The translations under genes were made by a program, and so were the position numbers. Below are positions 8,413 through 17,261 of a stretch of DNA of 64,000 nucleotides, piece by piece. The notes below the pieces were generated by a model, which was not told the origin of the DNA, did not search any database, and worked only from the letters and a program-made list of their open reading frames with translations. Origin of the DNA: Gardnerella massiliensis (GTDB taxonomy: Bacteria; Actinomycetota; Actinomycetes; Actinomycetales; Bifidobacteriaceae); NCBI RefSeq assembly GCF_003408845.1, contig NZ_LRTV01000007.1:32202-96201 (forward strand), in the 5' to 3' direction. Position 1 is the first letter of the stretch. Every line of letters starts with the position of its first letter.

Positions 8413-8877
8413 TTAAGAGAACAAGTCGCGTGCAGAATTAGCAGTCGGAGTATCCTCTACTTTGATATTTACTTGCGCTGGGCTGAGTAAGAATACTCGA
8501 GGCGTAACTCGCTCAATCGAACCGCGCACGCCAAACACCACTCCAGCAGAGAAGTCAACAATACGATACGCTACTGATTCGGTAACTCCAGTTAGATTCA
8601 ACACAACCGGAACACCATCTCGTAAAGCACGACCAACCATTTGCGCATCATCATAAGACTTTGGGTGAATGGTAGTGATACGGCTCATACGATTCATGCT
8701 AGCTCTAGCAGAAGCAACACCAGAACGCGATTCCTCATTATGCTGCGACACAACAGGAGTTACTGAATGATCGTTATCGAATGAAGTCTCTGGAGCTTCA
8801 GTTTCGGTATAATCATCATCTTCCGGCACATCCGCCATGCCAACGTATGACATCACGTTCTTCATAAAACCAGCCAT
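8413..8877 (-). CDS. sepF: Cell division protein SepF
   Basis: Membrane-associated FtsZ partner, 154 residues. The N-terminal MAGFMKNVMSYVGMAD is the amphipathic membrane-binding helix. An acidic, Ser-rich linker follows to about residue 65. The SepF core (about 67-145) reads ITTIHPKSYDDAQMVG...PVVLNLTGV...RIVDFSAGVVFG and ends at the FLLSPAQVNI strand. A GAGGAGGG ribosome site precedes the ATG. It lies 24 bases after ftsZ on the same strand, so the two are probably co-transcribed, as usual in Actinobacteria. Confidence 0.95.
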   Translation of the reverse strand: MAGFMKNVMSYVGMADVPEDDDYTETEAPETSFDNDHSVTPVVSQHNEESRSGVASARASMNRMSRITTIHPKSYDDAQMVGRALRDGVPVVLNLTGVTESVAYRIVDFSAGVVFGVRGSIERVTPRVFLLSPAQVNIKVEDTPTANSARDLFS

Positions 8878-8901
8878 GAAGTAGCCCTCCTCTCGTTACT
8901 C

Positions 8902-10116
8902 TTAACGCAGAAAATCAGGAATATCTAACTCGTCTGGCTCGACAGCAGCTTGAGTTTGAGTATCCACTGGAGCAGCTGAATACTGCTGATGCACTGCAGT
9001 ATCAAACATCGAAGGCACCGACGCTTGAGCAGGCTGCTGAACGGTTGCAGAAGCTTCCGGAGTCACAGGAGAAGTAGACTTAGCTGGAGCTACAGGCTTC
9101 ACATCTGCTTGCATATCGACAAATTGCCCAGCCTTCGCAGACTCTTCAGCTTTAGGATGAGCATCAAAACCTGCAGCAATAACAGTTACGCGTACTTCAT
9201 CTCCGTATGAATCATCCAACGAAAGACCCCAAATAATTTGTGCTTCTGGATGAATAGCCTTACGCACAAGCTCAGTAGCAGCAGACGCTTCCTGAAGCTT
9301 CAAATCACTTGGACCAGCGATGTTAATCAAAGCACCATGCGCACCCTCAATGCTTTCTTCCAGCAATGGGGAGCTGATAGCAATCTCAGCTGCCTGCGTA
9401 GCACGATCTTCGCCCTTAGCGGAACCAATGCCAAACAAAGCGGTACCAGCACCACGCAAAATGGCGGTAACATCGGAGAAATCAACATGAATGTAAGAAT
9501 TCGTAGTGATTAAGTCCGTAATACCCTGCACGCCAGCAAGAAGTGCAGTATCAGCAGTCTTGAACGCATCAATAATACCAATCGTTCTATCAGAAATTTC
9601 CAACAAACGATCATTAGGAATCACAATCAAAGCATCAACTTCATTGCGAAGATTCTCAATGCCGAGCTTTGCAGACGCAGCACGCTGCGGGCCTTCAAAG
9701 CTGAATGGACGCGTAACCACCGCAATAGTCAAAGCACCCTGCTGATGTGCAGCACGCGCCACAATAGGGCTTGCACCCGTTCCTGTGCCGCCACCTTCGC
9801 CACAAGTCACGAATACCATATCGGCACCCTTGAGTGCTTCCTCAATATCAGATTGATGATCTTGTGCAGCCTTCGCTCCCTTTTCAGGGTCAGCACCAGC
9901 GCCGAGGCCTCGGCTTGAAGCATCAGATAATGAAATCTTTACATCAGCGTCAGAACGCAACAAATCCTTAGCATCAGTGTTAATTGCTACGAATTCTACA
10001 TTCTGTAAACCCTCGGTGATCATCCGATTGACGGCGTTACCGCCGGCACCACCGACGCCGACTACCTTGATAATGGTCTTGTCGTTGAAATTGTCAGTCT
10101 GGGCAATCTCGCTCAC
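8902..10116 (-). CDS. ftsZ: Cell division GTPase FtsZ
   Basis: Tubulin homologue that forms the Z-ring at midcell; 404 residues. GTP-binding features are visible: VVGVGGAGGNAVNRM near residue 18, the tubulin signature GEGGGTGTGASP near 106, and NDRLLE with ISDRTIGIIDAF. An Ala/Pro/Gln-rich spacer follows from about 325. The C-terminal peptide ELDIPDFLR is the docking site for SepF and other partners. The start is GTG, supported by AGGAGA eight bases upstream. It is first in an ftsZ-sepF pair; the ftsQ and murC genes often found upstream are absent here, where dusB lies instead. Confidence 0.98.
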   Translation of the reverse strand: MSEIAQTDNFNDKTIIKVVGVGGAGGNAVNRMITEGLQNVEFVAINTDAKDLLRSDADVKISLSDASSRGLGAGADPEKGAKAAQDHQSDIEEALKGADMVFVTCGEGGGTGTGASPIVARAAHQQGALTIAVVTRPFSFEGPQRAASAKLGIENLRNEVDALIVIPNDRLLEISDRTIGIIDAFKTADTALLAGVQGITDLITTNSYIHVDFSDVTAILRGAGTALFGIGSAKGEDRATQAAEIAISSPLLEESIEGAHGALINIAGPSDLKLQEASAATELVRKAIHPEAQIIWGLSLDDSYGDEVRVTVIAAGFDAHPKAEESAKAGQFVDMQADVKPVAPAKSTSPVTPEASATVQQPAQASVPSMFDTAVHQQYSAAPVDTQTQAAVEPDELDIPDFLR

Positions 10117-10340
10117 CGTTGTCTCCTGTCACTCACGCACGTTTACGCAACATTCTAGCGCAAAACGCTCGATATTGACGACGTTTTAACAATAAAAACT
10201 GAAAAAATGTCACTGCTTCGATAATACACCGGACCATACGCAAATACGCGCTAGCTCAAGTTTTATCGCAATTACGCCGTTTAATAATAAAAATTTGAAT
10301 TCGCAACCAACAAACTAAACGTACAAAACCCTAGAAAAAA

Positions 10341-11525
10341 CTAGTAACTTGCATCCATAGGGTCGTCACCAAATAGCAGCTCACGTTCTTCGTGACTCGT
10401 CGTTCGACTATCAAGCCAACCGTAAGGCAAATGAACCTTCTTAGCGAAACGCACACGGCCGCGCGGCGTGTCTAACAACTGTTCAGGCAAACGCAACGAA
10501 CCGTCAAGCATGTTGAGATTGCGTTGAACATCCGCAATCGACTCGCACTCCATAAAAGCTTTACGAGTGCCCCCACCAACTGGGAAACCTTTCAAATACC
10601 AAGCAACATGCTTACGCAAATCGTGCACTGCCATACGCTCATCACCATCATAAAACTCAACAAGCAACTGCAAATGGCGCAAAATTACGGAACCAACCTC
10701 CGCAAGAGTTGGGTTAACACGCTCACTACTGCCCTCGCAAGCATTGCGAATATCAGCAAAAATCCAAGGACGCCCCTGACAACCGCGACCAATAGCCACA
10801 CCAGCGCAACCAGTTTCCTTAAACATTGCGAGCGCATCTTCAGCACCCCAAATATCGCCGTTACCAAAAACGGGAATACTAAGAGCCTGCACTAATTCAC
10901 CAATACGCTGCCAATCGGAATGACCACCGTAATATTCAGACGTAGTTCTAGCGTGCAAAGTTACTGCTGCGCAACCTTCCTCCTGCGCAATATGGCCAGC
11001 TTCCATAAACGTTTCGTGATTCTCGTCGATACCAACACGGAATTTAGCAGTAACCGGGATTCCTGCCGGTTCACAAACTGAAACAACACGATGCAAAATT
11101 TCTTGCAGCAAGTCAGTTTTCCAAGGAAGAGCAGACCCGCCACCCCTACGTGTCACCTTTGGTACCGGGCAACCAAAGTTTAAGTCAACGTGATCTGCCA
11201 TATTTTCGTCGACAACGATTCGAGCAGCCTGCTCAACAATAGCAGGATTCACACCGTACAGTTGTAACGAACGAACCTTCTCACTCGGCGCGAAACGGCA
11301 TAAACGCAACGCTTTAGGATTACGAGCCACCAATGCGCGAGCAGTAATCATTTCAGCTACGTACAGGCCGTCGGGACCAAATTCGCGACAAATTGCGCGA
11401 AAAGGCCAATTAGTAATACCTGCCATAGGAGAAAGAACCACAGGAGTGGAAACATGAATCTTTCCTAAATCTACTGGTTTGATGGCGAAAGTATTATTGT
11501 CGACACCAGTTTCGTTTTCCTGCAT
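10341..11525 (-). CDS. dusB: tRNA-dihydrouridine synthase, DusB/Nifr3 type
   Basis: FMN-dependent enzyme that reduces uridines in tRNA D-loops; 394 residues. It shows LSPMAGITNWPFRAICREFG at the start of the TIM barrel, YVAEMITARAL, and HVDLNFGCPVPKVTRRGGGS with the catalytic Cys. VTLHARTTSEYYGGHSDW, VFGNGDIWG and GVAIGRGCQGRPWIF follow. The ATG at 11525 is preferred to an in-frame ATG 17 codons upstream because AGGAAAG lies correctly before it and conservation starts only later. It sits downstream of glyS on the same strand, separated by a hairpin. Confidence 0.93.
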   Translation of the reverse strand: MQENETGVDNNTFAIKPVDLGKIHVSTPVVLSPMAGITNWPFRAICREFGPDGLYVAEMITARALVARNPKALRLCRFAPSEKVRSLQLYGVNPAIVEQAARIVVDENMADHVDLNFGCPVPKVTRRGGGSALPWKTDLLQEILHRVVSVCEPAGIPVTAKFRVGIDENHETFMEAGHIAQEEGCAAVTLHARTTSEYYGGHSDWQRIGELVQALSIPVFGNGDIWGAEDALAMFKETGCAGVAIGRGCQGRPWIFADIRNACEGSSERVNPTLAEVGSVILRHLQLLVEFYDGDERMAVHDLRKHVAWYLKGFPVGGGTRKAFMECESIADVQRNLNMLDGSLRLPEQLLDTPRGRVRFAKKVHLPYGWLDSRTTSHEERELLFGDDPMDASY

Positions 11526-11617
11526 ACGCGCATCTTTCCTTTGTAAAGATTGGCAAACATTGACGCTTATCGTCACGCTTACGAAATTAAATAGAATATT
11601 AAAGAGAACATTAAAGA

Positions 11618-11656
11618 GGACGTAACCTTATGCAAATCATGCATAAAGTCACGTCC
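11618..11656 (-). terminator. Hairpin between glyS and dusB
   Basis: GGACGTAACCTTATGCA pairs with TGCATAAAGTCACGTCC (two mismatches) over a 5-nt loop. On the minus strand a T-containing run follows. It probably ends the glyS transcript. Confidence 0.6.
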
Positions 11657-11717
11657 ACTTATTTACAATTTATATTTACAATTTGATTGAGCCATACCTT
11701 GCTCGTGCACGGGCGCT

Positions 11718-13238
11718 TTAGTACAAACCGCCAGCTTGAGCAATTTTCACCGGCTGAGATTCATCTTCGCCTGTTTCTTTGGCAATATCCGTGGCACCGT
11801 CAGCTGCGCGAGTACCAACGATTTCAACAGGACCTTGCGGATACTTAACGCGCTTTTCGTTAATACGGCTAGCAACGTAGTCTGCAACCTTGTCCAAAGA
11901 AACGCGCTCCTGCTGCATTGTGTCGCGCTCGCGAATAGTAACAGCGTGATCTTCCAAAGTATCGAAGTCAACTGTTACGCACAAAGGCGTGCCAATTTCG
12001 TCTTCACGACGGTAACGACGACCAATAGCACCGGCCTCATCGTAGTCAATCGTCCAATCGTGCTGGCGAAGTTCAGCAGCCAAATCTTGAGCAATAGCTT
12101 GCAATTCTGGCTTCTTGCTCAATGGCAAAACAGCAGCCTTCACAGGAGCCAAACGAGGGTCAAGTCGAAGAACAGTACGCTTATCAACGCCACCCTTAGT
12201 GTTTGGAGCTTCGTCAACGTCGTAAGCATCGACCAAGAATGCCATAAGCGAGCGGGTAAGACCAGCCGCAGGCTCAATAACGTAAGGCACATACTTTTCG
12301 CCAGTAGCCTGGTTAAAGTAGCTCAAATCCTCGCCGGAATGCTTAGCATGAGCAGACAAATCGTAGTCAGTACGGTTTGCAATACCCTCAAGCTCTCCCC
12401 AATCCGAACCTTGGAAGCCGAATTTGTATTCAATATCGACAGTACGCTTGGAATAGTGGCTGAGCTTCTCTTTAGGATGCTCGTACATGCGCAAATTCTC
12501 AGGCTTCACACCCAAATCAACGTACCAGCGTACGCGAGTGTCAATCCAATACTGATGCCAGGCTTCGTCAGTTCCAGGCTCTACGAAGAACTCCATTTCC
12601 ATCTGCTCAAACTCACGAGTGCGGAAAATAAAGTTTCCTGGCGTAATTTCGTTACGGAAAGACTTACCGATATTTGCAATACCAAAAGGCGGCTTTTGGC
12701 GAGTAGAAGTCATGACGTTCTTAAAGTCGACGAAAATACCCTGAGCTGTTTCTGGACGCAAATAGTGCAGGCTGTTTTCGTCTTCAACAGGGCCTAAATG
12801 CGTACGAAGCATCATGTTGAAATCGCGTGGTTCCGTCCAGTTTCCGCGGGTGCCGCAATCTGGGCAAACAATGTCTTTCAAACCGTTTTCAGGCATTTTG
12901 TCGCCGTGCTTTTCCGCATACGACTCTTCCAACTTGTCTGCACGATGACGCTTATGGCAGTTCAAGCACTCGATTAAAGGATCGTTGAACACGGAAACGT
13001 GGCCGGAAGCAACCCAAACTTCAGAAGGCAAAATAACAGAAGTATCCACACCAACAACATCGCCGCGCGTGGTCACCATGTAACGCCACCATTCGCGCTT
13101 GATATTATCCTTCAACGCAACGCCCAACGGACCATAATCCCACGCAGAGCGCGTGCCACCGTAAATTTCGCCAGCTGGGAACACAAAACCTCGACGCTTA
13201 GCCAAGGACACGACTTCATCAAGCTTTGAAACAGCCAC
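11718..13238 (-). CDS. glyS: Glycyl-tRNA synthetase (dimeric, class II)
   Basis: Charges tRNA-Gly; 506 residues, of the single-chain alpha2 type. The N-terminal [25 protein letters not shown] is diagnostic. A zinc-binding insertion has CLNCHKRH (about 96) and CPDCGTRG (about 130). Class II motifs follow: [37 protein letters not shown], and [14 protein letters not shown] as motif 3. The C-terminal anticodon-binding domain starts around 370. It starts with GTG after AAAGG. The C-terminal tail (after about 475) is acidic and poorly conserved in type. Confidence 0.96.
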   Translation of the reverse strand: MAVSKLDEVVSLAKRRGFVFPAGEIYGGTRSAWDYGPLGVALKDNIKREWWRYMVTTRGDVVGVDTSVILPSEVWVASGHVSVFNDPLIECLNCHKRHRADKLEESYAEKHGDKMPENGLKDIVCPDCGTRGNWTEPRDFNMMLRTHLGPVEDENSLHYLRPETAQGIFVDFKNVMTSTRQKPPFGIANIGKSFRNEITPGNFIFRTREFEQMEMEFFVEPGTDEAWHQYWIDTRVRWYVDLGVKPENLRMYEHPKEKLSHYSKRTVDIEYKFGFQGSDWGELEGIANRTDYDLSAHAKHSGEDLSYFNQATGEKYVPYVIEPAAGLTRSLMAFLVDAYDVDEAPNTKGGVDKRTVLRLDPRLAPVKAAVLPLSKKPELQAIAQDLAAELRQHDWTIDYDEAGAIGRRYRREDEIGTPLCVTVDFDTLEDHAVTIRERDTMQQERVSLDKVADYVASRINEKRVKYPQGPVEIVGTRAADGATDIAKETGEDESQPVKIAQAGGLY

Positions 13239-13376
13239 AATACACCTTTTCGTAAAACTAGAAAATTCGGGTGAAAACGTTGCTATTATAGAAAAACCCT
13301 GTGACGCTTGTAAAATTATCGAAATAACACAAATTTATAGTTTGTATTGCATCTTAATTGCGTCGTCATTTGGTCG

Positions 13377-13647
13377 TGTGGATATTAGTGTGGTGGAGAT
13401 TTGAGATTTTTTGCGCTGAGCGAAGACGGACGTCAGAGCCGAAGGCTACTGACAAGTCGAGCGAAGAAGAAAAATCGAAAAATCTCGGCGATAAAACACG
13501 GTTATTAACGATTAGCACGCAGAGTTTAGGGGGATTTCTCTACGAGCACTAAAAGAGGACTGAGGAAGCAACATTCATTAAGAACGAAGCAGACATAAAA
13601 GCCTTTAACAGCCAGAGCGACGAAGGACGGGACGTGCGAGGAGAGAA
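13377..13647 (+). repeat. 271-bp inverted repeat, copy 2
   Basis: Inverted copy of 2799-3069, identical as far as I can check by eye. It occupies the 5' side of the gap between divergent glyS and the thiamine-binding gene. At its right end it joins directly to a hairpin repeat of another family. The gap left of it (13239-13376) carries the glyS promoter region and no gene. Confidence 0.85.
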
Positions 13648-13797
13648 GGAACGCTCGCGCGGGTAACGCGCTCGCTACTGAGCTTGCGTTGAAAGCACAC
13701 CGTGCTTTCAACTTGAGCAAGCTCACGCTCCGAGTTGCCTTCGCGCGCGCAATGCTGCGCGAAAGCAGGTCGTCGCGCAAAACTCGCGCCACACCAA
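13648..13797 (+). repeat. Structured GC-rich repeat with palindromic core
   Basis: The core TTGAAAGCAC-ACC-GTGCTTTCAA is a 10-bp stem with a 3-nt loop, followed by GAGCAAGCTC and a CTGCGCGAAAGCAGGTCGTC-like tail. The same layout recurs in both orientations near 52.3-52.6 kb and 63.6-63.9 kb. The right flank (13785-13797) shares GGCGCGAGTTTTG, in inverted form, with the sequence beside copy 1 at 2779-2791. The remainder up to 13897 is the promoter region of the next gene. Confidence 0.75.
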
Positions 13798-13897
13798 ACA
13801 AATAGTAATATAAACTATAGGTTTGTTGACGCATTGTTTGACGTTACATTGTTTTGGTAAATTTGCGTAAGATTACGATTTTAAAAGGATTGTTACT

Positions 13898-14275
13898 ATG
13901 AGTGAAAATAATAGCGAGAATACAAACGAGAATACAAGTAACAACACAGACGCTCACAAAACTAACACGGTTGCGGCGTTATGCATTGCTCCGAGCGGAG
14001 TTGGCGACGAGTTGAGCGAATACGTTGCGGACGCTGTGAAAGTTATTCGCGATTCTGGGTTGAAAAACGAAACAAACGCTATGTTTACCAATATTGAGGG
14101 CGAATTTGACGACGTTATGCGCGTTGTTCGTGACGCTACGATGACATTAGTTAACAAAGGATACCGCACGGGAGTAATCCTCAAGTTAGACATTCGCCCC
14201 GGCTTTAGCAATCAAATTGACGCAAAAGCCGCACTTGTAGATAAGATTCTCGAAGAACGAAATAAAGAAGAATAA
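13898..14275 (+). CDS. Thiamine-binding protein of the MTH1187/YqgV family (DUF77)
   Basis: Small cytoplasmic protein, 125 residues. After a polar Asn/Thr-rich leader of about 28 residues comes the ferredoxin-like fold of the family: AALCIAPSGVGDELSEYVADAV, then GEFDDVMRVVRDAT, and RTGVILKLDIRPG. Members bind thiamine, but their physiological role is not settled. AAAGGA precedes the ATG. It is followed 64 bases later by an M20 hydrolase gene on the same strand, possibly co-transcribed. With the YkoE-like gene it is the second thiamine-related gene in the window. Confidence 0.85.
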   Translation: MSENNSENTNENTSNNTDAHKTNTVAALCIAPSGVGDELSEYVADAVKVIRDSGLKNETNAMFTNIEGEFDDVMRVVRDATMTLVNKGYRTGVILKLDIRPGFSNQIDAKAALVDKILEERNKEE

Positions 14276-14339
14276 AACTGAAATCAAATAATCTCAAAAC
14301 TCAAAAAAGTTATAATAAAACAAAAGAAAGCAGGAATTT

Positions 14340-15572
14340 ATGCTGCAACTTACGGCAGTTCAGAAAATATTATCCGATTTAGATGAAACCCAAGCAGAAC
14401 GAGAAAAACAATACAAATACTTTCATCAACATCCTGAACTGTCAATGAAAGAAAATCATACAGCTCAAACAATTATTGATATTCTTAGCAAAGCTGGGAT
14501 TGAAACAAAGCGAGTTGGAAAAACAGGCGTTGTGGCAGAGATTAAAAACGGCGAAGGTCCTGTTATTGCTATGAGAGCGGATATTGACGCGCTTCCAATT
14601 AAAGAAAATTCAGGAAAAGATTACACTTCAACAGTTAGCACGCAAGACGAAAATGGCAAAACGGTTGGAGTTTCACACGCTTGCGGTCACGATTTTCATA
14701 TTTCCAGCCTACTTGATGCCTTGAAAGCTTTTAATGAACATAAAGATGCTTGGAGAGGAACGTACATTGGCGTTTTTCAGCCTGGAGAAGAAACAGCTCA
14801 AGGCGCAAAAGACTTGGTGGAAAATGGCATTACGAGCATGATCGCAAAGCCCGACGTTTACCTTGGTCAGCATGTGTTGGGTGCTATTCCTGCAGGAACA
14901 ATCGGTATTCGTCCGGGCGCGTTCTTAACTACTGCAGCTTCGATTCGCGTGCACATTTTTGGTAAAGGTTCGCATGGTTCTATGCCTGAGTTGAGCGTTG
15001 ACCCGGTGGTTGTTGCTTCATCAATTGTGCTTAAATTGCAGACGATTGTTTCTCGCGAACTTGCAGCTAAAGATTACGCAATTGTTACAGTTGGCGCGCT
15101 TAATGCAGGAAGTAAGTCGAATATTATTCCTGATGATGCCGAGCTTTTAATTAACACAAGAACTTATAGCGAAGATACTCAAGAATTTGTGCACAATGCT
15201 ATTGAACGAATTGTGCGTGGAGAGTGCGAGCTTACAAGATGTCCTAAAGAACCAGAGTTTACGTATTATGATCGCTATCCGCTTACGAATAATAATCAGA
15301 ATGCATCTTTGCGCGTGCGTAAAGCTTTTGATGAATACTTTGGAGAAGATTCTGTAGATATTTCGCGCGCTTCTGCTTCGGAAGATTTTTCTATAATCGC
15401 GAACGCTTTTAAAACTCCTTACGCTTACTGGGGCTTAGGTGGTTTTGCGGATATGCAGAATGCTCCTGGAAATCACAATCCGGCATTCGCCCCAGATTTG
15501 CAGCCCACTCTTAATCGCGGATTAGAAGCTGCAGTTGTAGCAGCTTGCGCTTGGCTCGCTAGCGAAAAGTAA
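14340..15572 (+). CDS. M20-family amidohydrolase (N-acyl-amino-acid hydrolase type)
   Basis: Zinc-dependent hydrolase of the aminoacylase-like M20D group, 410 residues. Visible features: the family opening FHQHPELSMKENHTAQTI, AMRADIDALPIKE, the metal ligands in SHACGHDFH, the QPGEETAQGAKDLVENG segment with the catalytic Glu pair, and GQHVLGAIPAG. A dimerisation domain (about 195-310) begins GKGSHGSMPELSVDPV. The closing SEDFSIIANAF and GNHNPAFAPD are also typical. The substrate cannot be read from sequence; N-acetyl amino acids or other amides are plausible. No signal peptide is present. Confidence 0.9.
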   Translation: MLQLTAVQKILSDLDETQAEREKQYKYFHQHPELSMKENHTAQTIIDILSKAGIETKRVGKTGVVAEIKNGEGPVIAMRADIDALPIKENSGKDYTSTVSTQDENGKTVGVSHACGHDFHISSLLDALKAFNEHKDAWRGTYIGVFQPGEETAQGAKDLVENGITSMIAKPDVYLGQHVLGAIPAGTIGIRPGAFLTTAASIRVHIFGKGSHGSMPELSVDPVVVASSIVLKLQTIVSRELAAKDYAIVTVGALNAGSKSNIIPDDAELLINTRTYSEDTQEFVHNAIERIVRGECELTRCPKEPEFTYYDRYPLTNNNQNASLRVRKAFDEYFGEDSVDISRASASEDFSIIANAFKTPYAYWGLGGFADMQNAPGNHNPAFAPDLQPTLNRGLEAAVVAACAWLASEK

Positions 15573-15589
15573 CAAATCTTAGTGGGATA

Positions 15590-16384
15590 CTAGGCATTTT
15601 TTACACCGCCAAAACGTCGGTCGCGATGCGCATAACGGTCAATTGACCTCCACAGCGCTTCGCGGCCATAATCCGGAAAGAGTTCCGGCACAAAATCAAG
15701 CTCCGCGTAGGACGCTTGCCAAGGCAAAAAGTTGCTGGTACGCTGCTCGCCAGAAGTACGAATAACCAAATCGCAATCTGGAATATCCGGATTATATAAG
15801 TGATCAGCAATCATTTTTTCAGTGACACGATCACCTTTAATTTTTCCGTCACGAATTTCTTTAGCAATTTCGGCACACGCATCCGCAATTTCCGCGCGAC
15901 CACCGTAATTCAAACAAAATACAACGTCGATAGTTGTGTTGTTCTTCGTAATTTCCTGCGCTTTTTCCAACTCGTCAATAACAGACTTCCACAAACGCGG
16001 GCGACGACCAGCCCAACGCACACGTACTCCCCACTCGTTCATTTGCGCAACCCTGCGGTGAATAATATCCCGAGAAAATCCCATTAAAAAGCGCACTTCT
16101 TGCGGCGAGCGCTTCCAATTTTCCGTAGAAAACGTGTACAGGCTCAAGTAGCGCACTCCCGCTTCAATAGCACCGGCAATAGTGTCAAAGACAACTGGTT
16201 CTGCGGCCTTGTGGCCTTCCGTGCGAATCATTCCGCGCTCTTTAGCCCAACGACCATTGCCGTCCATAATCACGCCAACATGGCGAGGAACCTTGCCCTT
16301 AGGAAAATCTGGTATGCGAGAAGGGTCACTAAAAGGTGCCGCCGGAATATTAAGCGACGTATAATCCACGTTTTCAAAAGCCAT
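15590..16384 (-). CDS. uppS: Isoprenyl transferase (undecaprenyl diphosphate synthase type)
   Basis: cis-Prenyltransferase that makes the lipid carrier for cell-wall synthesis; 264 residues. It has HVGVIMDGNGRWAKERG with the catalytic Asp near residue 41, then GVRYLSLYTFSTENWKRS. The middle holds VVFCLNYGGRAEI, and the end has DLVIRTSGEQRTSNFLPWQ and YAELDFVPELFPDY. Its start codon lies two bases after the recO stop, implying translational coupling. Actinobacteria often have two paralogues of different chain length; which one this is cannot be told here. Confidence 0.95.
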   Translation of the reverse strand: MAFENVDYTSLNIPAAPFSDPSRIPDFPKGKVPRHVGVIMDGNGRWAKERGMIRTEGHKAAEPVVFDTIAGAIEAGVRYLSLYTFSTENWKRSPQEVRFLMGFSRDIIHRRVAQMNEWGVRVRWAGRRPRLWKSVIDELEKAQEITKNNTTIDVVFCLNYGGRAEIADACAEIAKEIRDGKIKGDRVTEKMIADHLYNPDIPDCDLVIRTSGEQRTSNFLPWQASYAELDFVPELFPDYGREALWRSIDRYAHRDRRFGGVKNA

Positions 16385-16386
16385 AC

Positions 16387-17133
16387 TTAAGAATGTAACA
16401 ACCCCAGTGAACGAATTGGACGCTCAAGATAATATTCAGCCCACTGCTGAATCAAGTAAAGCGTGGAAGAAGCGAGAGAAACATTGTCAAGAGACGACCA
16501 ATCCCCCTGCGCAAGTGCATATAGTTGAAGACGCGTATTATCGTCGCACAAAATCGACTCTGGAGTATGATCCAATGCGCACATAACACCACCGGCAGCG
16601 GGCGAAATATAGCATAATTCCTCAGTTTTTCCGCAAACTACGCAAGTTGTTAAACGTGGCGACCAACCAGCCAAAGACATAGCTCGCAATACGTACGATA
16701 ATCCTATGGCGTCGGGAGCGTGCTTTCTTTTCGCAAGCGACGACAATGCAGCAATGAGAAGATTATACTGCCCCTGTGTATCTTGAAATTCGCGCACGTA
16801 CTCATCTGTATATTCGTTGGAAACTAACGCATCTACGACTTCCAATATGACGCTAGCATACTCATACAGAGTATAATCAGCGCAAATTTCGCCAGCGTAT
16901 GCTGCTACAGACACAGCCTGAGACACAACGTCAAGCGACTTTCCTTGCGCAAGAAGTACGTCCACTCGCATAAGAGGCTCAAGACGACCACCAAAACGCG
17001 ATTTAAGACGCCGCACACCTTTGGCAACAGCACGAACTTTACCGTGTTTTTTGGTGAGCAATATGACAATCCTATCGGCCTCACCTAGAGGGAACGTACG
17101 AAGCACTACAGCTTCATCGCGATACACCGGCAT
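16387..17133 (-). CDS. recO: DNA repair protein RecO
   Basis: RecF-pathway mediator that binds single-stranded DNA and helps load RecA; 248 residues. The N-terminal OB-fold reads YRDEAVVLRTFPLGEADRIV...GKVRAVAKGVRRLKSRFGGRLEP. A helical domain follows. A four-Cys zinc motif is visible as CVVC, then EELCYISPAAGGVMC, around 170-195. It pairs with uppS downstream, a gene order frequent in Actinobacteria. Confidence 0.93.
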   Translation of the reverse strand: MPVYRDEAVVLRTFPLGEADRIVILLTKKHGKVRAVAKGVRRLKSRFGGRLEPLMRVDVLLAQGKSLDVVSQAVSVAAYAGEICADYTLYEYASVILEVVDALVSNEYTDEYVREFQDTQGQYNLLIAALSSLAKRKHAPDAIGLSYVLRAMSLAGWSPRLTTCVVCGKTEELCYISPAAGGVMCALDHTPESILCDDNTRLQLYALAQGDWSSLDNVSLASSTLYLIQQWAEYYLERPIRSLGLLHS

Positions 17134-17261
17134 GCTTTCACAACCAAATAACTACTTCGCGCTGGCTTACGTAGCTACGAAACCTTCCGCATTTTCGCAA
17201 TTTTCGTAGCTTTCGCAACGCCGCAAGAAACAGCAACTAAACGAATACAATTCGAGCACGA

